A stretch of 64,000 nucleotides of DNA, taken from positions 17,290,173 to 17,354,172 of the forward strand of contig OZ017798.1 in assembly GCA_963969395.1 (NCBI GenBank), written 5' to 3'. Position numbers and translations under genes: made by a program. This DNA comes from Pseudoscleropodium purum (Eukaryota; Streptophyta; Bryopsida; Hypnales; Brachytheciaceae). The notes beneath the pieces are model-generated. The model worked only from the letters and a program-made list of their open reading frames with translations. It searched no databases and was not told the DNA's origin. This document shows positions 1 to 11,500 of this stretch, one piece after another; position 1 is the stretch's first letter, and every line of letters starts with the position of its first letter.

Positions 1-119
1 TTTATATTTTGTCCCAAAACTCCACACAATAAAGGATACTATAGGAATCAATGGATCCAACTTCTATTTTTGAATTTCAAATTACTAAAATTCATCATAG
101 CAATCAGAAAGAACCTTAA

Positions 120-1010
120 CCTCTAAAGTCCCAAGAGACTCCTCCAAAGATTCTTGAAGGTTTGGATAGGTACCTATGATCTCAATTTCTAGCAAGATAT
201 TTTGAATTTTTTTTCAAGATATGAAGATTGATTGGCTTTTAGGGAATATAATTCCTTTCTCAATTGGTGAGCGGAAGCAAATGTTATGCCTCAATAAGCC
301 CAAAATAGGCAAGGTCAAATAGCAAAAAAAATCAAAATTAAAATAATCAAAAATATATATTTTTTATAGATTATATTTTGTCTACGTAAAAAGATTCAAT
401 TCATTATGTTTAAATAAGTAATGTAAAAGTTATAAAGCTTCTTGTTGTGTATGCAATCTTAGAAAATTCTTGACAAAATAATGTGTTGGATCTATTTATG
501 AACTCAATTTTAATAATTTTTCAAAAACAAAAGTTGTAGATTGTTTAACTTTCTTTCTAGAATAATCTCACTATTGGGATTAGTCAGTGTTTCAATTCCA
601 TCTTAGAGCTATCAAGAATTTAGTTTCACTTTCTATCTTGTACTTACTTCAACTTAATAATTCTTTAAAGAATGAAAATCATAGGGAGGGAGGGACACGA
701 CTTGTACGTGTGTATTCTCATCAACTCAATTCTTCAACATAAAAAATTTTTAATTTACAATTTGTAGTATAAGGTTAGGGGCAAAAATATTGGTTTTTTT
801 CTCTTTAAACCCTTATATTTTGTTATCAATACAATAAAGTATTGACTTTTCTTCCAAGCATTTTCATACTAGTTTAGAGGAAGATTTAGTGGTAGAATAT
901 GAAAAATAAATAAATGCTTATAATTTTTGTTCTTTGTATTGAAAATGACAATTTTGAATGATTTTCATAAAAAAAAATGGACTCCAAACATTAGGGGTTC
1001 AGTGATTTCA
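120..1010 (+). repeat. AT-rich dispersed repeat family 1, copy A
   Basis: This segment aligns by eye, with many substitutions and small gaps, to 3711-4600 in the same orientation and to about 37495-38200 in reverse orientation. Shared landmarks in order are: TTGAAGGTTT followed by CCTATGATCTCAATTT; a block ending in AAAGTTATAAAGCTTCTT; the phrase TCTCAC/TATTG; TTCAATTCCATNTTAGAGCTATCAA; and, near the end, GCAATTTTGAATG followed by TTAGGGGTT. No coding frame or terminal inverted repeat was recognised, so the class is unknown. A decayed non-autonomous transposon or old LTR fragment are both possible. Confidence 0.65.
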
Positions 1011-1561
1011 ATAAAAATATTGATGAAGCTAAAAAGATGATTTAAAACCCTTCAATAAGTTCATATATGTAGTTCAATCACTTCAATGTTTGTTGATCAC
1101 AAGCATACTTAGACACTTTTGTCATTGTATACATAATTGTAGATAATAGAAATTTAGATCTTTGTTACACTTTCCTTAATGTGTTCATCCTTTGTGGGTG
1201 TAAACATGAAATGACTCCTTGGATTGTGGCAATTGCATACGGTTGAGTATTCTCCTGCTTTACATATATGTGAGTTGAAGATGTTGTTTGTGTATTAAAA
1301 ATAATATGATATGTATTTGTTGTAAGTGGCATTATTTATAATAATTTTCTTCAAAAATTATTGTAAATTATGATTAGGAAATGAATTTCAATTTTTGGAA
1401 TTTCAATTTTTTGGAATTATTTTAACAAAAAATGTTGTATTTTGTAAAATTGCTTCTTAATATTCTTAGTTATTTCAAAACAATCATCACTTAATAATTT
1501 CTATATTTTCCTTCCAACTCAAAAGAATCGGAGTTTTAACATACTAACAAGGTGTGCAACC

Positions 1562-2520
1562 ATGTCTAAAAAGGAACTTGAAGAGGTAAATTTTTGCTCA
1601 TTTTTTTGCTTCAAATTATATTTTAGAAGTGAGTGATTTCAAAAACCTAATTAAGAGTGATTTTAGTATGAAAATCACCTCTACTACTATAGATTTTGAG
1701 ATCTGTTTTCTAAAATTGAATTGAAATTATTCTTGATAAATTACAAGATCTAAAATAGTATTTTTGAAATGCATAGAGTATATTCATATTGGATGAGATA
1801 AAAACTATAATCAAAGATTCTATAGATGAGGCTATTGGGAGTCAACAATTCAATCATGACAAGGTTGCTTTGGAAGCAAGTCAATCTTTCTTTCTTAAAA
1901 TAATGTCAATAATGTCAAATTTGAATTCTATCACTACAAAATAATTATATACTTTGTATTGACTAATGATAGAACTTTGAAATGTAGGTCACACATTGGA
2001 CAAATGGAGTCTCAGAAAGTTGCATCAAGCGTTTGGCTGTACTTAATAAACCTTTCAAATATGTTGGTAAGTACATAGAGACGAGTATATAATTTGTCAA
2101 CCTAGCAATGCACTTTATTGAGGACAAATATGGCAAAGATGTAAAACCTTTTCTATTTTTTGTAGTAGCAAAGATATTTGTTTCAATTGTAGAGCAAAAA
2201 TAAACCATGACTATGGATTTTATAATGCAGTAACAACTGTTATTATGCAAAAAAATGGAGCTGGCATGATTATGGCTACTTCTTGCTTTTGGGACAAAAG
2301 TGTAGATGGTAAATTTCTTTTCACTTATAAAGAATGTTTCACTAAAAAACTTATGTTATAATTTTGTTTTTTGAACATAGATATTTGAATGTCCTACAGA
2401 AAAGAGAATGATTTACAAACTTGAACTAATTGGATAGAAAATGGTTCAGGAAGTAATACTATACGATGGGAGAACAAGACAATGTATATCATTGTTACAA
2501 TTTTTGGTGTTGCAATTTAA
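1562..2520 (+). CDS. Tctex-type dynein light chain (DYNLT), five exons
   Basis: This is a small light chain of dynein motors that dimerises and binds the dynein intermediate chain. The coding exons are 1562-1585, 1777-1863, 1988-2066, 2231-2308 and 2450-2520. All four introns (191, 124, 164 and 141 nt) are GT-AG, and every phase matches, giving an uninterrupted 112-residue protein with its stop at 2518-2520. Family dynein light chains are about 113 residues. The read-through shows hallmarks in the family order: an FILDEI helix start, [28 protein letters not shown], and RWENKTMY near the C terminus. The exons are AT-rich, unlike the GC-rich coding DNA of the other genes here. The start was chosen because the ATG at 1562 gives the expected short N-terminal exon (MSKKELEE) ending at a GTAAAT donor. 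It is a single-copy gene outside the palindrome. The family call is firm. Whether it serves cytoplasmic or axonemal dynein cannot be told from sequence, but flagellar use is likely if this is a seed-free plant. Confidence 0.92.
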
Positions 2521-5340
2521 TCTCTTAAAGAATTTGTGTAAAAATTTTGAATCATGAAGAGACTTGTCAAAAGGAAATTTCTCATTCAAAATGAAATTGT
2601 TGAAGAAATTGCAAAGAAAATTGTTTTATGATTCCACATAGTTTTGCATGGGCTTGGGTTATAGTTCATGAGCTTTATTACTAAGCAAAAATATTTTTTC
2701 AAGTCAAATGAATGTCATCATTATAGGTAGAATCCTCATTAAAGTATATAAGATTTTTTTAAATTATAAATAAAAAATTGAATCAATTCATCCCTGTGAT
2801 AGTCAAAGAGATTCTAGATTTAATTTTAAAATCTAAATCTTTAGAGAATGAGTTTGTAAAAAATAAACACCAAATGAAAAAGAATTCTACTTGATGCTTC
2901 AACAATGCTCTTCAAACATAAATATTTCTATGCATTTCATAGGCATGTTACATTTCAAAATCACAAGAACCACAAGTTGAAAAAAGGTAAAATGACCTCA
3001 TCTATATATTTGAAACATACCACGTATCATAATATACACTTTAATATATAGTACATATATTATTCAATTTTCATCTTGAAATAAGAATTGTTACATATTC
3101 TTGTGTGTATATATATACATATATACAATAATATATAATATTTGAATTAACTATATCTAATAATTATTTATTATTTCTACTATAGTCTCTCCTTTTATCC
3201 AAAATTCATTTTGCAACTATGGTATTATTAATAGCCTCTAGAAAAGATTCATGGACTAGTGTACAAAATGCAAGGAATCAAAGTGCCCATTTTCATTTAA
3301 AGAAATTGAGACTCATGTGCTCTTTTGTTGCATAAAAAAATTTAAAAAGTAGACTTCTTTTCAAGAAACTATATTTGTTTTTTCTCATGAATAAAAGAAA
3401 TGTGTAGAGCCTTTTAATGAATAAATAAATGTATATATATATATAAAGATTTTAGACTTGGCTATGAGTACTTTAAAGTAGATTGGGGCCTAAAAATATC
3501 CATTTCTTTTGGAATTAATTAAATATAAATCAAATATAAAATGTAAGTGTTTACAAATTTACAAAATTTAGAATTATTATATAATTAGAATATTTCATTA
3601 AAAAATATCTGTGAAAATTTGAAGAGTATTTCAAAGTTTTCTATTTATATTAAAACATATCAAAATTGCTAATAAGAGGTATTTGTTGAATTTCTATCCA
3701 ATGAAATTAATTCTTAAAGTCGTAAGAATGTCCTTGGAAAACTCTTGAAGGTTTAGGCAAGCACCTATGATCTCAATTTTTTTCAAGATTTTTTGAAATT
3801 TTTTCAAAATAGAAAAATTGATTAGCTTTTGGAGAGTATAAATTTGAATTCAATTGAAGCCTAAGAGCAAATGTTCATATGTTTTGCTACAAGGAGTCCA
3901 AAATAGGTGAGGGTAGATAGCAAAAAAAATTAAAAAAACTTTGATATTATTCATTTAAAAAAATTTCTTATAGTCTATGTGGAAAGTTTTGATTCATTGC
4001 ATTTGAATAAAGAATGTGAAAGTTATAAAGCTTCTTATTTTGTAGTCAATCTTAGCAAATTCTTGAGAAAATAATGTATTGGATCTGTTCATGAACTCAA
4101 TTTGAACAAATTTTCAAAATAAAAGTTGTTCATGATTTTATTTTATTTTAAAAATAATCTCACCATTAGAATTAGTGGTAGTGTTTCAATTCCATGTTAG
4201 AGCTATCAATAATTTAGTTTTTCCTCCTATTTTGACTTAAAATTTTTTCAAAGTATGAGAATCATAGGGGTGCTAGGGGTGGGGGGGATTTGAGGGATGC
4301 AAGGAAGGGGGTTCTAAATTCTCAACTCAATTCTTCAACATAAAAATAATGAAATTCACAACCTTATAAATCTAATTAGGTTGGGAATAAAAAGACTTGT
4401 TTTCTTCACTTTAAACGTTTATAGCTTGTGATGAATATGGTCAAAGTCTTTGAAATTTTTTGAGATCTACTCATACTAGTCTAGTGGAAGATCTTCAACA
4501 ATTGGATATGCAAAAAAAAAGAGTTAAAATTTTTTGTTGGTTGTACTGAAAATGGCAATTTTCAATGTTTTTTCATAAAACCCTAACACTAGGACTAAGG
4601 ACCAAAGCAAATAAATTTTTGCTAGTTTTCACTTGACTTCCCTATTTTCTTCTTTAGCACTAAAAATAAAGGAAGAAAGAGAGGATGAAATTACCCAAAC
4701 CATCTCCAAAAGATGTGTAGAGTATTGCCAAGTTCTAGATGAAGTATTGTAGTTCTAACAATATTTTATACATTAAATTAGGTTGATTGTTTTGTTTGTT
4801 ATGGTGAGATCTTTTGGACCATGCATCTACTAATCACATTCATAGTACCATTAGGAAGCTCTTTGTGAGGTGGGGTGCACGGATTGTTTCTTTTATGACC
4901 TTTGGACATTTGGTGTGAAACAAATTTTTGAGTTATTTTTGGATGAAAACTAGACCAACACCGCATGGCTACACTAATTACAATAGTCTACTCTAAAAGC
5001 ACCAGTCTCTAAAGCGATCATAACATAGAGGTACATTTTCCTTTCTTCAATGTGCCAACACTATACATTTGAGGAGGTGGTCACTTTTAGTGACCATTCC
5101 GTTTCAACTTAAAAATTTGTAACTAATTCCATAAAGGTTCAACAAATACGAAATGACTTGGGTTAGATGCCAATTCCATTTTTTCCTTCCTACGAAAATT
5201 TACTGAAAATTGTTGCAAGAAAAATTGTTGCAAAGGTACAGTACAAAAGTGGATGCTTTTTCTGACCCGCCCACACTCCAGGGTAAGTGTCACGCTACCA
5301 AGGGCAACAGCAACGACAGCAGTGGAAACAGGGTTCACGA
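2521..5340. other. AT-rich intergenic DNA with microsatellites
   Basis: No gene is supported here. Alternating TG/TA microsatellites lie at about 3101-3126 and 3431-3446. The second copy of the AT-rich family-1 repeat is annotated separately. The segment 4843-4935 resembles the ~175-bp monomer family seen in the spacer (AAGCTCTTTG, then GGGTGCAC, then TTTGGACAT). Base composition rises toward the ceramidase promoter from about 5250. Confidence 0.6.
3711..4600 (+). repeat. AT-rich dispersed repeat family 1, copy B
   Basis: This is a direct copy of 120-1010, offset by about 3.59 kb, with matching landmarks throughout (CTTGAAGGTTTAGGCAAGC; CACCTATGATCTCAATTT; AAAGTTATAAAGCTTCTTAT; TTAGAGCTATCAATAATTTAG; GGCAATTTTCAATG). 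Copies A and B flank the dynein light chain gene. They could therefore be remnants of paired insertions or of a segmental duplication, but they are too diverged to show target-site duplications by eye. Confidence 0.65.
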
Positions 5341-5420
5341 CTGCAATAGCGTGGCCCCCAAATTAGGGTTGTTATGACGTCATCCCCGAAACCCTAAATT
5401 CACCACTCCAGTAGCAGAGC
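5341..5420 (+). promoter_or_regulatory. Ceramidase promoter motifs (TGACGTCA, telo-box)
   Basis: A perfect 8-bp palindrome TGACGTCA, the classic bZIP (TGA/CREB-type) site, lies at 5375-5382. A telo-box AAACCCTAA is at 5389-5397 and a reverse half-type TTAGGGTT at 5363-5370. Telo-boxes are common close to plant transcription starts. The position fits a promoter just upstream of the inferred first leader exon. No TATA box was identified with confidence, so the transcription start is inferred. Confidence 0.5.
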
Positions 5421-5789
5421 TAGTTCCGCGAATTCACCAAGTCGACGACGAGAGCCCGACTGAAGTTACCGCCCGGGAGAGCGAAATCTCGCCGTGGGAT
5501 GAGGCGCCAGCTGCTGCGGAGCTTCACTTTGGTGTCCGTGGGCTCCTGATGACTGAGCTCATCACCCACTTGTCTGATCACGTTGGAAAAATTCAGCCTT
5601 CTCGACTGAGCGATTCCGCATCTCGTCTCGCTTGCTGTCCCCTTCGTTGCTCTGCTTAGGGTCTTCCGCGTATCGTGCGCGGTCTCTGGCTCGATTCGAA
5701 GATCGCGCCTGTTATTTCAGGGCTGTTCTCGGTCGGTGTGAGGATTCTTTTGCTGCGCTGCGGAGGCTGTGGAGGAGAAATTCAATTTT

Positions 5790-6840
5790 GTAAGTGGTGG
5801 CCTGACTTGGGATTTTGCTGATTTGACTACTGATCGTGAATCTAGAGACACGTGAGAGCTTAGGGAGTGTCGGTATGTGAAAATTTTGAGGCTATGATTT
5901 TGGGTTTCGGGAAGAAGCGACCATGAACGATCTCTGCTCAAGCTAGTTGTTGTGATCATGCTTTGCGTGGAGAGTGAACACAGAATAAATTTTTGGTTTC
6001 TTTTGTTGTTCCCTGCATCTCGGGGATTCCTCATGCACGGATTTGACGATCTGTGTGATTGCACCACGGAATTAGTGTGTGCGCGCTTTGTGACGGGAGT
6101 GGAGGTTGTAACCCGTCTGTAGCTGTAGCGGTAGAGAGACTATGATATATACCAGTTGCTCGTTTAACGTTTTCGAGCGGGCATGTTTTCTGAGAGTAAA
6201 TATTGAGGTAAGGTACAGTAAGTTCTTATGATAGGAATTGCTAGCAAACGTCAGGTTGTGAACTGTTACCGGCTGGAATAGTTTTTGGGTTCCCTTGGGG
6301 TTTAATTGCACGGAGGGACTTTGCGCCATGTTGGGGAAACTGTTCTGCCCGGCATGATTTGTGATTTGTTTGGAAGCAAAGAACAAGGATTAATGGAAAA
6401 TATGTTTCCTCTAGGGTTTAGTGTTGGTGTTCCAGCTATCTGTTGCGATGGTGGATCTTCTGATGTTTGCTACGACTTCTCATGGTTGTATGGCTTTATG
6501 TCAGCAGGAGGACTCTTACTGCAGGGAGGTACTGGGGAATTGCACTTGATGGATGGACGAGTAGTTGTGCACCGCTTTTGTGGGAAGCTTTGGATAATAT
6601 TTGATCTCTCTCGAGGTCTGGATTCCCGGTTCCTTTCTAGCGGAATAAATTCGTACTGAGTCAATTCATTCTGCACTTGTGGCCATATTGTAAGGTCCTT
6701 CCTGACATAGGATGATGAAAAGGAACGTTCTTGTGTTTAACGTGTTAGAATAGTGGTGGAAGGTATCAGAGCAGGCACGCTTTTGGGATAGGCTTGTGAT
6801 TTTATTTCCTTTGACAGAGAACGTGTTTGGTATTTTTCAG
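5790..6840 (+). other. Probable 5' leader intron of the ceramidase gene
   Basis: A good donor (GTAAGT at 5790) and a good acceptor (pyrimidine-rich tract ending TTTTTCAG at 6840) bound about 1.05 kb that lacks a coherent coding frame. It sits between the promoter-like motifs and the coding exon. Long first introns in the leader are common in plants. No transcript evidence is available here. Confidence 0.5.
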
Positions 6841-6857
6841 GCTTGACTTGAGAGGGC

Positions 6858-6919
6858 ATGGTGAGTGAGCTCGACTGTGAGCAATAATGGAGAAGAGAGT
6901 TCTCTCATTTTCAAGTTAA
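6858..6919 (+). promoter_or_regulatory. Two overlapping uORFs in the ceramidase leader
   Basis: An ATG at 6858 opens a 9-residue frame that stops with TAA at 6885-6887. A second ATG at 6887-6889 shares the last A of that stop and opens a 10-residue frame ending at 6919. Both lie upstream of the ceramidase ATG at 6979 and in other frames. Such an overlapping stop/start could allow reinitiation and dampen translation of the main frame. This depends on the inferred acceptor at 6840 being used. Confidence 0.4.
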
Positions 6920-6978
6920 AAGTTGAGAAGCGGAAGTTTGGAGGTGGGGTCGGAGCCGTTGAGCCTTTTTTCTGTTCA

Positions 6979-8092
6979 ATGGCTGGTTCTGAGGGGTATT
7001 GGGGGCTGATCACAGCGAGCACTGAGTGGTGTGAGAAGAACTATGAAGTCACGCCTATGGTGGCGGAGTTTTACAACACCATATCGAACATCCCGGGGAT
7101 CCTTCTGGCATTGATAGGCTTGTATTACTCCATCAGTCAAAGATTTGAGCGGCGGTTTAGTGTTCTTCACTTGTCGACGATCGCGTTGGGATTCGGTAGC
7201 ATCCTCTTCCATGCTACTCTGAAACATGCGTAAGCGTTCTTATTCGTCCTCGTAGAATGCGTTGATAGGTTGCTTTTTTTTCCTGGTGTGTTGCAAGGTC
7301 TGTCGACTTGACTGAGGACTCTCCTGCTGCTATGACATGATATTCCATCCGTCTCTCTTAAGCGCTCATTTTAGTGTTGGGGTGCGTTACGTGGAAGTAT
7401 CGAAACCATGTCATTGTCAGGTTTCGACAGCCTTGTGATGCGAGTGCAGTTTGAGATATTATGAAGTTTATAGCACGCCATGGTTGTGCTGGAGCGGATA
7501 ATGAATTAAAGTGATGATTTATTGACTTGTAGTTATCGTGTTTGCATGGCTGCCTTGGAAGAGCAGTCAACAGCAGAGTGACGAGACTCCCATGGTGTGG
7601 GTGATGCTCCTGTACATCTACGTGCTGTATTCCCCAGATTGGCATTACCGGAGTACGATGCCGACTGTACTGTTTCTGTATGGAACCATCTTTGCTATTC
7701 TGCACTCGCAGTTCAGATTCGTCGCGGGGTTCCAGCTGCATTACGTGTTTCTGGCGGTGCTGTGTCTTCCAAGGATGTACAAGTATTACATCCACACAAC
7801 AGATCCACTGGTGAGGAAACTGGTTCATCGCTATGTTTTGTTCCTGGTTGTGGGTGCGATATTCTGGCTGGCAGACCGGCACTTTTGCCACCAGATGTCG
7901 AAGCTTCGGGTGAACCCTCAAGGGCATGCTTTGTGGCATGTATTGATGGGTTTCAATTCGTATTTCGGGAACATGTTCTTGCTGTATTGCCGAGCTCAGC
8001 AGCGCGACTGGAACCCGAGGATAGAGTACTTGCTGGGAGTTTTGCCCTTCGTGAAGGTTCAGAAGGGCGATACTGGACGAAAGGAGCAATAG
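6979..8092 (+). CDS. Alkaline ceramidase (ACER/YPC1 family), two exons
   Basis: This is an integral-membrane hydrolase of the ER/Golgi that splits ceramide into a sphingoid base and a fatty acid. The exons are 6979-7229 and 7567-8092, joined by a 337-nt GT-AG intron (phase 2), giving 258 residues, close to the usual ~255 of plant members. Known active-site residues are in place: Ser74 and His78 in FGSILFH, Asp89 in SDETPM, and His204 and His208 in GHALWH, the zinc-binding HxxxH. The N-terminal acidic cluster equivalent to the Ca2+ site of human ACER3 (E16-W17, E19, N21, E30) is also present. About seven hydrophobic segments are visible. The start at 6979 was chosen because it gives the family's N terminus (MAGSEGYWGL); an upstream in-frame extension starts only with GTG. 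The 3' region has an AATAAA at 8453. It is single copy and outside the palindrome. Confidence 0.94.
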
Positions 8093-8560
8093 CAAGATGC
8101 CATACCGACTGATAGGTCCTTTGTTTGGCGGCTTGTAGGCGCACGGTCTCCGACCAGCTACAGTTATTAGAAATTTAACGTGAGAGTCCACGAATGTAAT
8201 GTAACCTTTTTTTTCTGTATCATTGGCACGGGAAACATTAATAGCTTGGAGCCATTTGGTTCTCATTCTGTAATTTAGTGTCTTCTGGTGGATTTATAGC
8301 ACCAATAGTTGTCTGGTCCGCTGAGGTTTCAAGGTGCAGGCCGATCGCCAAAGCGTGTGCATGTGCCTTTCGAACGTCAACTTCTCTCTGGAGGGCAGCG
8401 TGCTAACTCGAGAGTTGACGAACATGGAAGTTGGAGGACTCATTTTCAGATTAATAAAATAAGGTTATCACGGTGGATGTGGGCATCACATTTGCAAGTG
8501 TGTTCCATGAGGTGGAAGTATTTATACCTGCGTTAACTCTGGAACGCCTGCGGTGGCACT
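8093..8560 (+). other. Ceramidase 3' UTR (inferred)
   Basis: The sequence stays at intermediate GC after the stop codon and carries AATAAA at 8453-8458, a usable plant polyadenylation signal. The short frames here show no protein similarity. The exact cleavage site is not determinable. Confidence 0.5.
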
Positions 8561-11500
8561 TCAGATGAGCAGTGCTGTATATGATGAAGAACATTGTTTT
8601 TTCATCCAGTGCTTTGTTTTGAGAGCACTTTGAATGTGTTGTGCATAGGGTGTTGGAGGAAATAATCTCTTTGTATTATTGGCTATTCTATAGGAGAAGA
8701 TGCTTAACCCTGGAGTGCTCTGACGTCCATTTTTGGACGATGAACAGATTGAAGTTCTTGTTTCTGTCTCATTCCTGCTTGGGTGAAAGTCATCCTAATT
8801 TTTGATGATACTCTATTAAGTTCTTCTCTTACCTAATGGTTGGATTTGGTGTTACTAGAATACTAATTTTTCTAAAATTACAAATGCGGAAGTATGTGAA
8901 GTGGTCAAATTGCATTGACTCTAGTTCAAAATCAGATTAGCAAAAATGAGGTCCTAGATGTAATGAACACAAAAATTTCAAAAAATCACCATATCAAGGT
9001 AACCTCATTTCAAGTTTGTTCCAACAAGTTTTACTCAAATGATAATAGTTTGCTTGTCATTGAATTTAGAAGTAATTTTGAAATTCCCCTTTCAAAATTT
9101 ATAGAAAAATATTGGTGATAGCACTAGCAAATCTAACCATATGGATAGAATCTACAATTCAAAATCTACAACTTTCATTTGTACATCAATTCCAAAATAT
9201 TCTTCCAAATAACACTTTATAATAGTTTTCTTGAATTGTCAAATTTGGAAATGGATCTAGATATTTAGGGGTTAAAAACTAGATCACAAAAAAAATAAGC
9301 CTATTTAGTGTATTCCATTAGTTTATTTATTTTTCTTTGCTCTTTATGTTGATTTTAGCAATAAAAATGATTTTTTTGGATTGAAGCCCAATTATTGTAC
9401 TTAGATGGTAGGTTTGGCACTTTAAAAGATGCATAGAGTTTGCAAGAGAATTGAAGTAAAGTTCCTTATACAAGTGGGGTGGTAGGAGATAAAATTAAAA
9501 TCCATGTGGGATATGTCAGATTAGTAAGAGCTTAACCTACGTTTTGATAATCTGCAATCAAACCTTCATCTTCAAACTATCTCATACCACCACCTTGAAG
9601 TCGTTGTCTACTAGTTTAGGAGGCTCCACTTCCTACCATGTCGGTTGCAAGAAGCCAAAGGCCTATCTTCAAGTTACGCTAGGGTGTCATCTTTTTGTTT
9701 TGCTTGCTAATATGGGTCAGGTAGGATATTCTATCATATGTCTAGTCCCCTCAAGCCACCTATGGTTGAGATGTTTGTTTCTTTCCATTGCAATGAACTC
9801 TCATATCATCTGTGTAAAAAAACTTAAAAAAACTATCCCATGCTTTTTGAAGATTCAAATCGGACAAAGGATTTTATTATAAAAATGACATCTCTACATT
9901 TTATTCTTAATATGTATCAATGAATTATGTTCTTCATTTTGCCGTTGAAAATTATCTCGAATGTAGATGTACAAATGATATATTGGTACTTTGCTCAGTA
10001 GATTTTTAATGAATTTTTATGGGCCCCTTTAGGGACCGCTTACGCTCCCAATGTAAGAAACACCACTATATGTGGGGAACTTTGGGAGCGGGGAATGTTG
10101 AGAATGTCTGAAATTTGGAGATATTGTGGGAAGGCTACAGAATAGCATGGGAATGTGGGAATTGAGCTTCTTTGGTTGTTGTAGCAAGCTTGCTACCAAG
10201 GCAAAATTGTTGTGTTGGAGATCGTTAGAGAGATGCAATTTGTTTGTCAAGGGTTTCAAAGTTCTCCATGTGGGAATCGGTATGAGTCGGTACGAATTGG
10301 TGTAAATTTGGGACTCTAGTTTGGTAATGGAGCTTGTGCTGTGAGTTTTGAATCTTGTTTGAGAGTCAAGGAGTTTTGAGTAGTTTGTAGGGTTGTTAGC
10401 ATTGATTGATTGGAGAGGTAGCGAGCTATTTTGGCTCTTACATAATTGGTAGAAGCTTTGAGTGGAGGAAGAAACGATGACAAAGAAGCTTTCAACGGTT
10501 GGCATGAAATTAGGGTTGCAAAATGTAGGGAAGTTATTGTAACCTTCAAATTTATTAAACAAGTGTGCATTTATGAGTGGTCATGGTGAATTTTTAGGAA
10601 TGTAGATTGCAGCAAAGTTGTTGCAATGTTTGAATTTTTTAACAAGCGAGCACATTTTTGTGTTTTTTTGTGAGATTAGGGTTTGCAAATTGCAGTGAAG
10701 TCATTGCAACCTTCAAATTTTTCAAGCACAAGAGTGCATTTCTGTGGTCATTGTGAAATTAGAGTTGCAAATTGTAGTGTAGTCCTTAGCATCTTTGAAT
10801 TTTTTGAACAAGCAAGCACATTTTAGTTGTCATTGTAAAAGTAGGATTGCAAATTGGGAAAGTGATATTTTGTTGAAAAATCTATCACTACATTGTTTTC
10901 TACACTAAATCCTGAAAGCCTTTATCCGTTGAGTTGATTATTCCATTGGCATGGTGGAGGTGCAATCCTTCAATCATTTGATGCTCTCAAACTTCTTCAG
11001 TCTTACCACTTGGAATTCAACTTTTTTACATCAATATAGTTTGAATGTGAGTGTGCTACATTGATACGCGAATGTGTAGAATATTCCAAAATTTTGCTTT
11101 AGAGAAAGTTGTAATTGGATTGGGAGCCAAATTGCGTGGAAGTACAAGTGGATTTTCTCTTTCTTAGAGTTATGCTCATCTCACTAAAGTAGTTAGTATA
11201 TTGGTTGTTTGTTTTAGTAAAATTGGGGTTAAATCTAATGAATAATGCTGTATTATAGGTCTTGGCAAACCTTTTTTTAGTAGTTCAATCATGAATCTAA
11301 AGTAATGTTAGACTTGAAGGTACCTAGAGTTGTTGATAAACTTGCAATATGGTGCCTTGGGAATAGGATTTTGAGATGCTTTATTGGACTTGCTACAACC
11401 CTTGTGCTTTCCCTCACTATTTAGAAACTAGTGAGGGAACTATTCTGATCGCTTTAAGCATTTTCGAGATATTTGTTGATCAGTAGAGATCAAGATTCTT

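Noticed and set aside
6865..6978. N-terminal extension of the ceramidase frame
   Set aside because: It would need a GTG start; the first in-frame ATG is 6979, which also gives the conserved family N terminus.
9544..9882. 112-codon plus-strand frame
   Set aside because: No domain, no neighbouring exons with matching phases, and no coding signal distinguishable from the AT-rich background.
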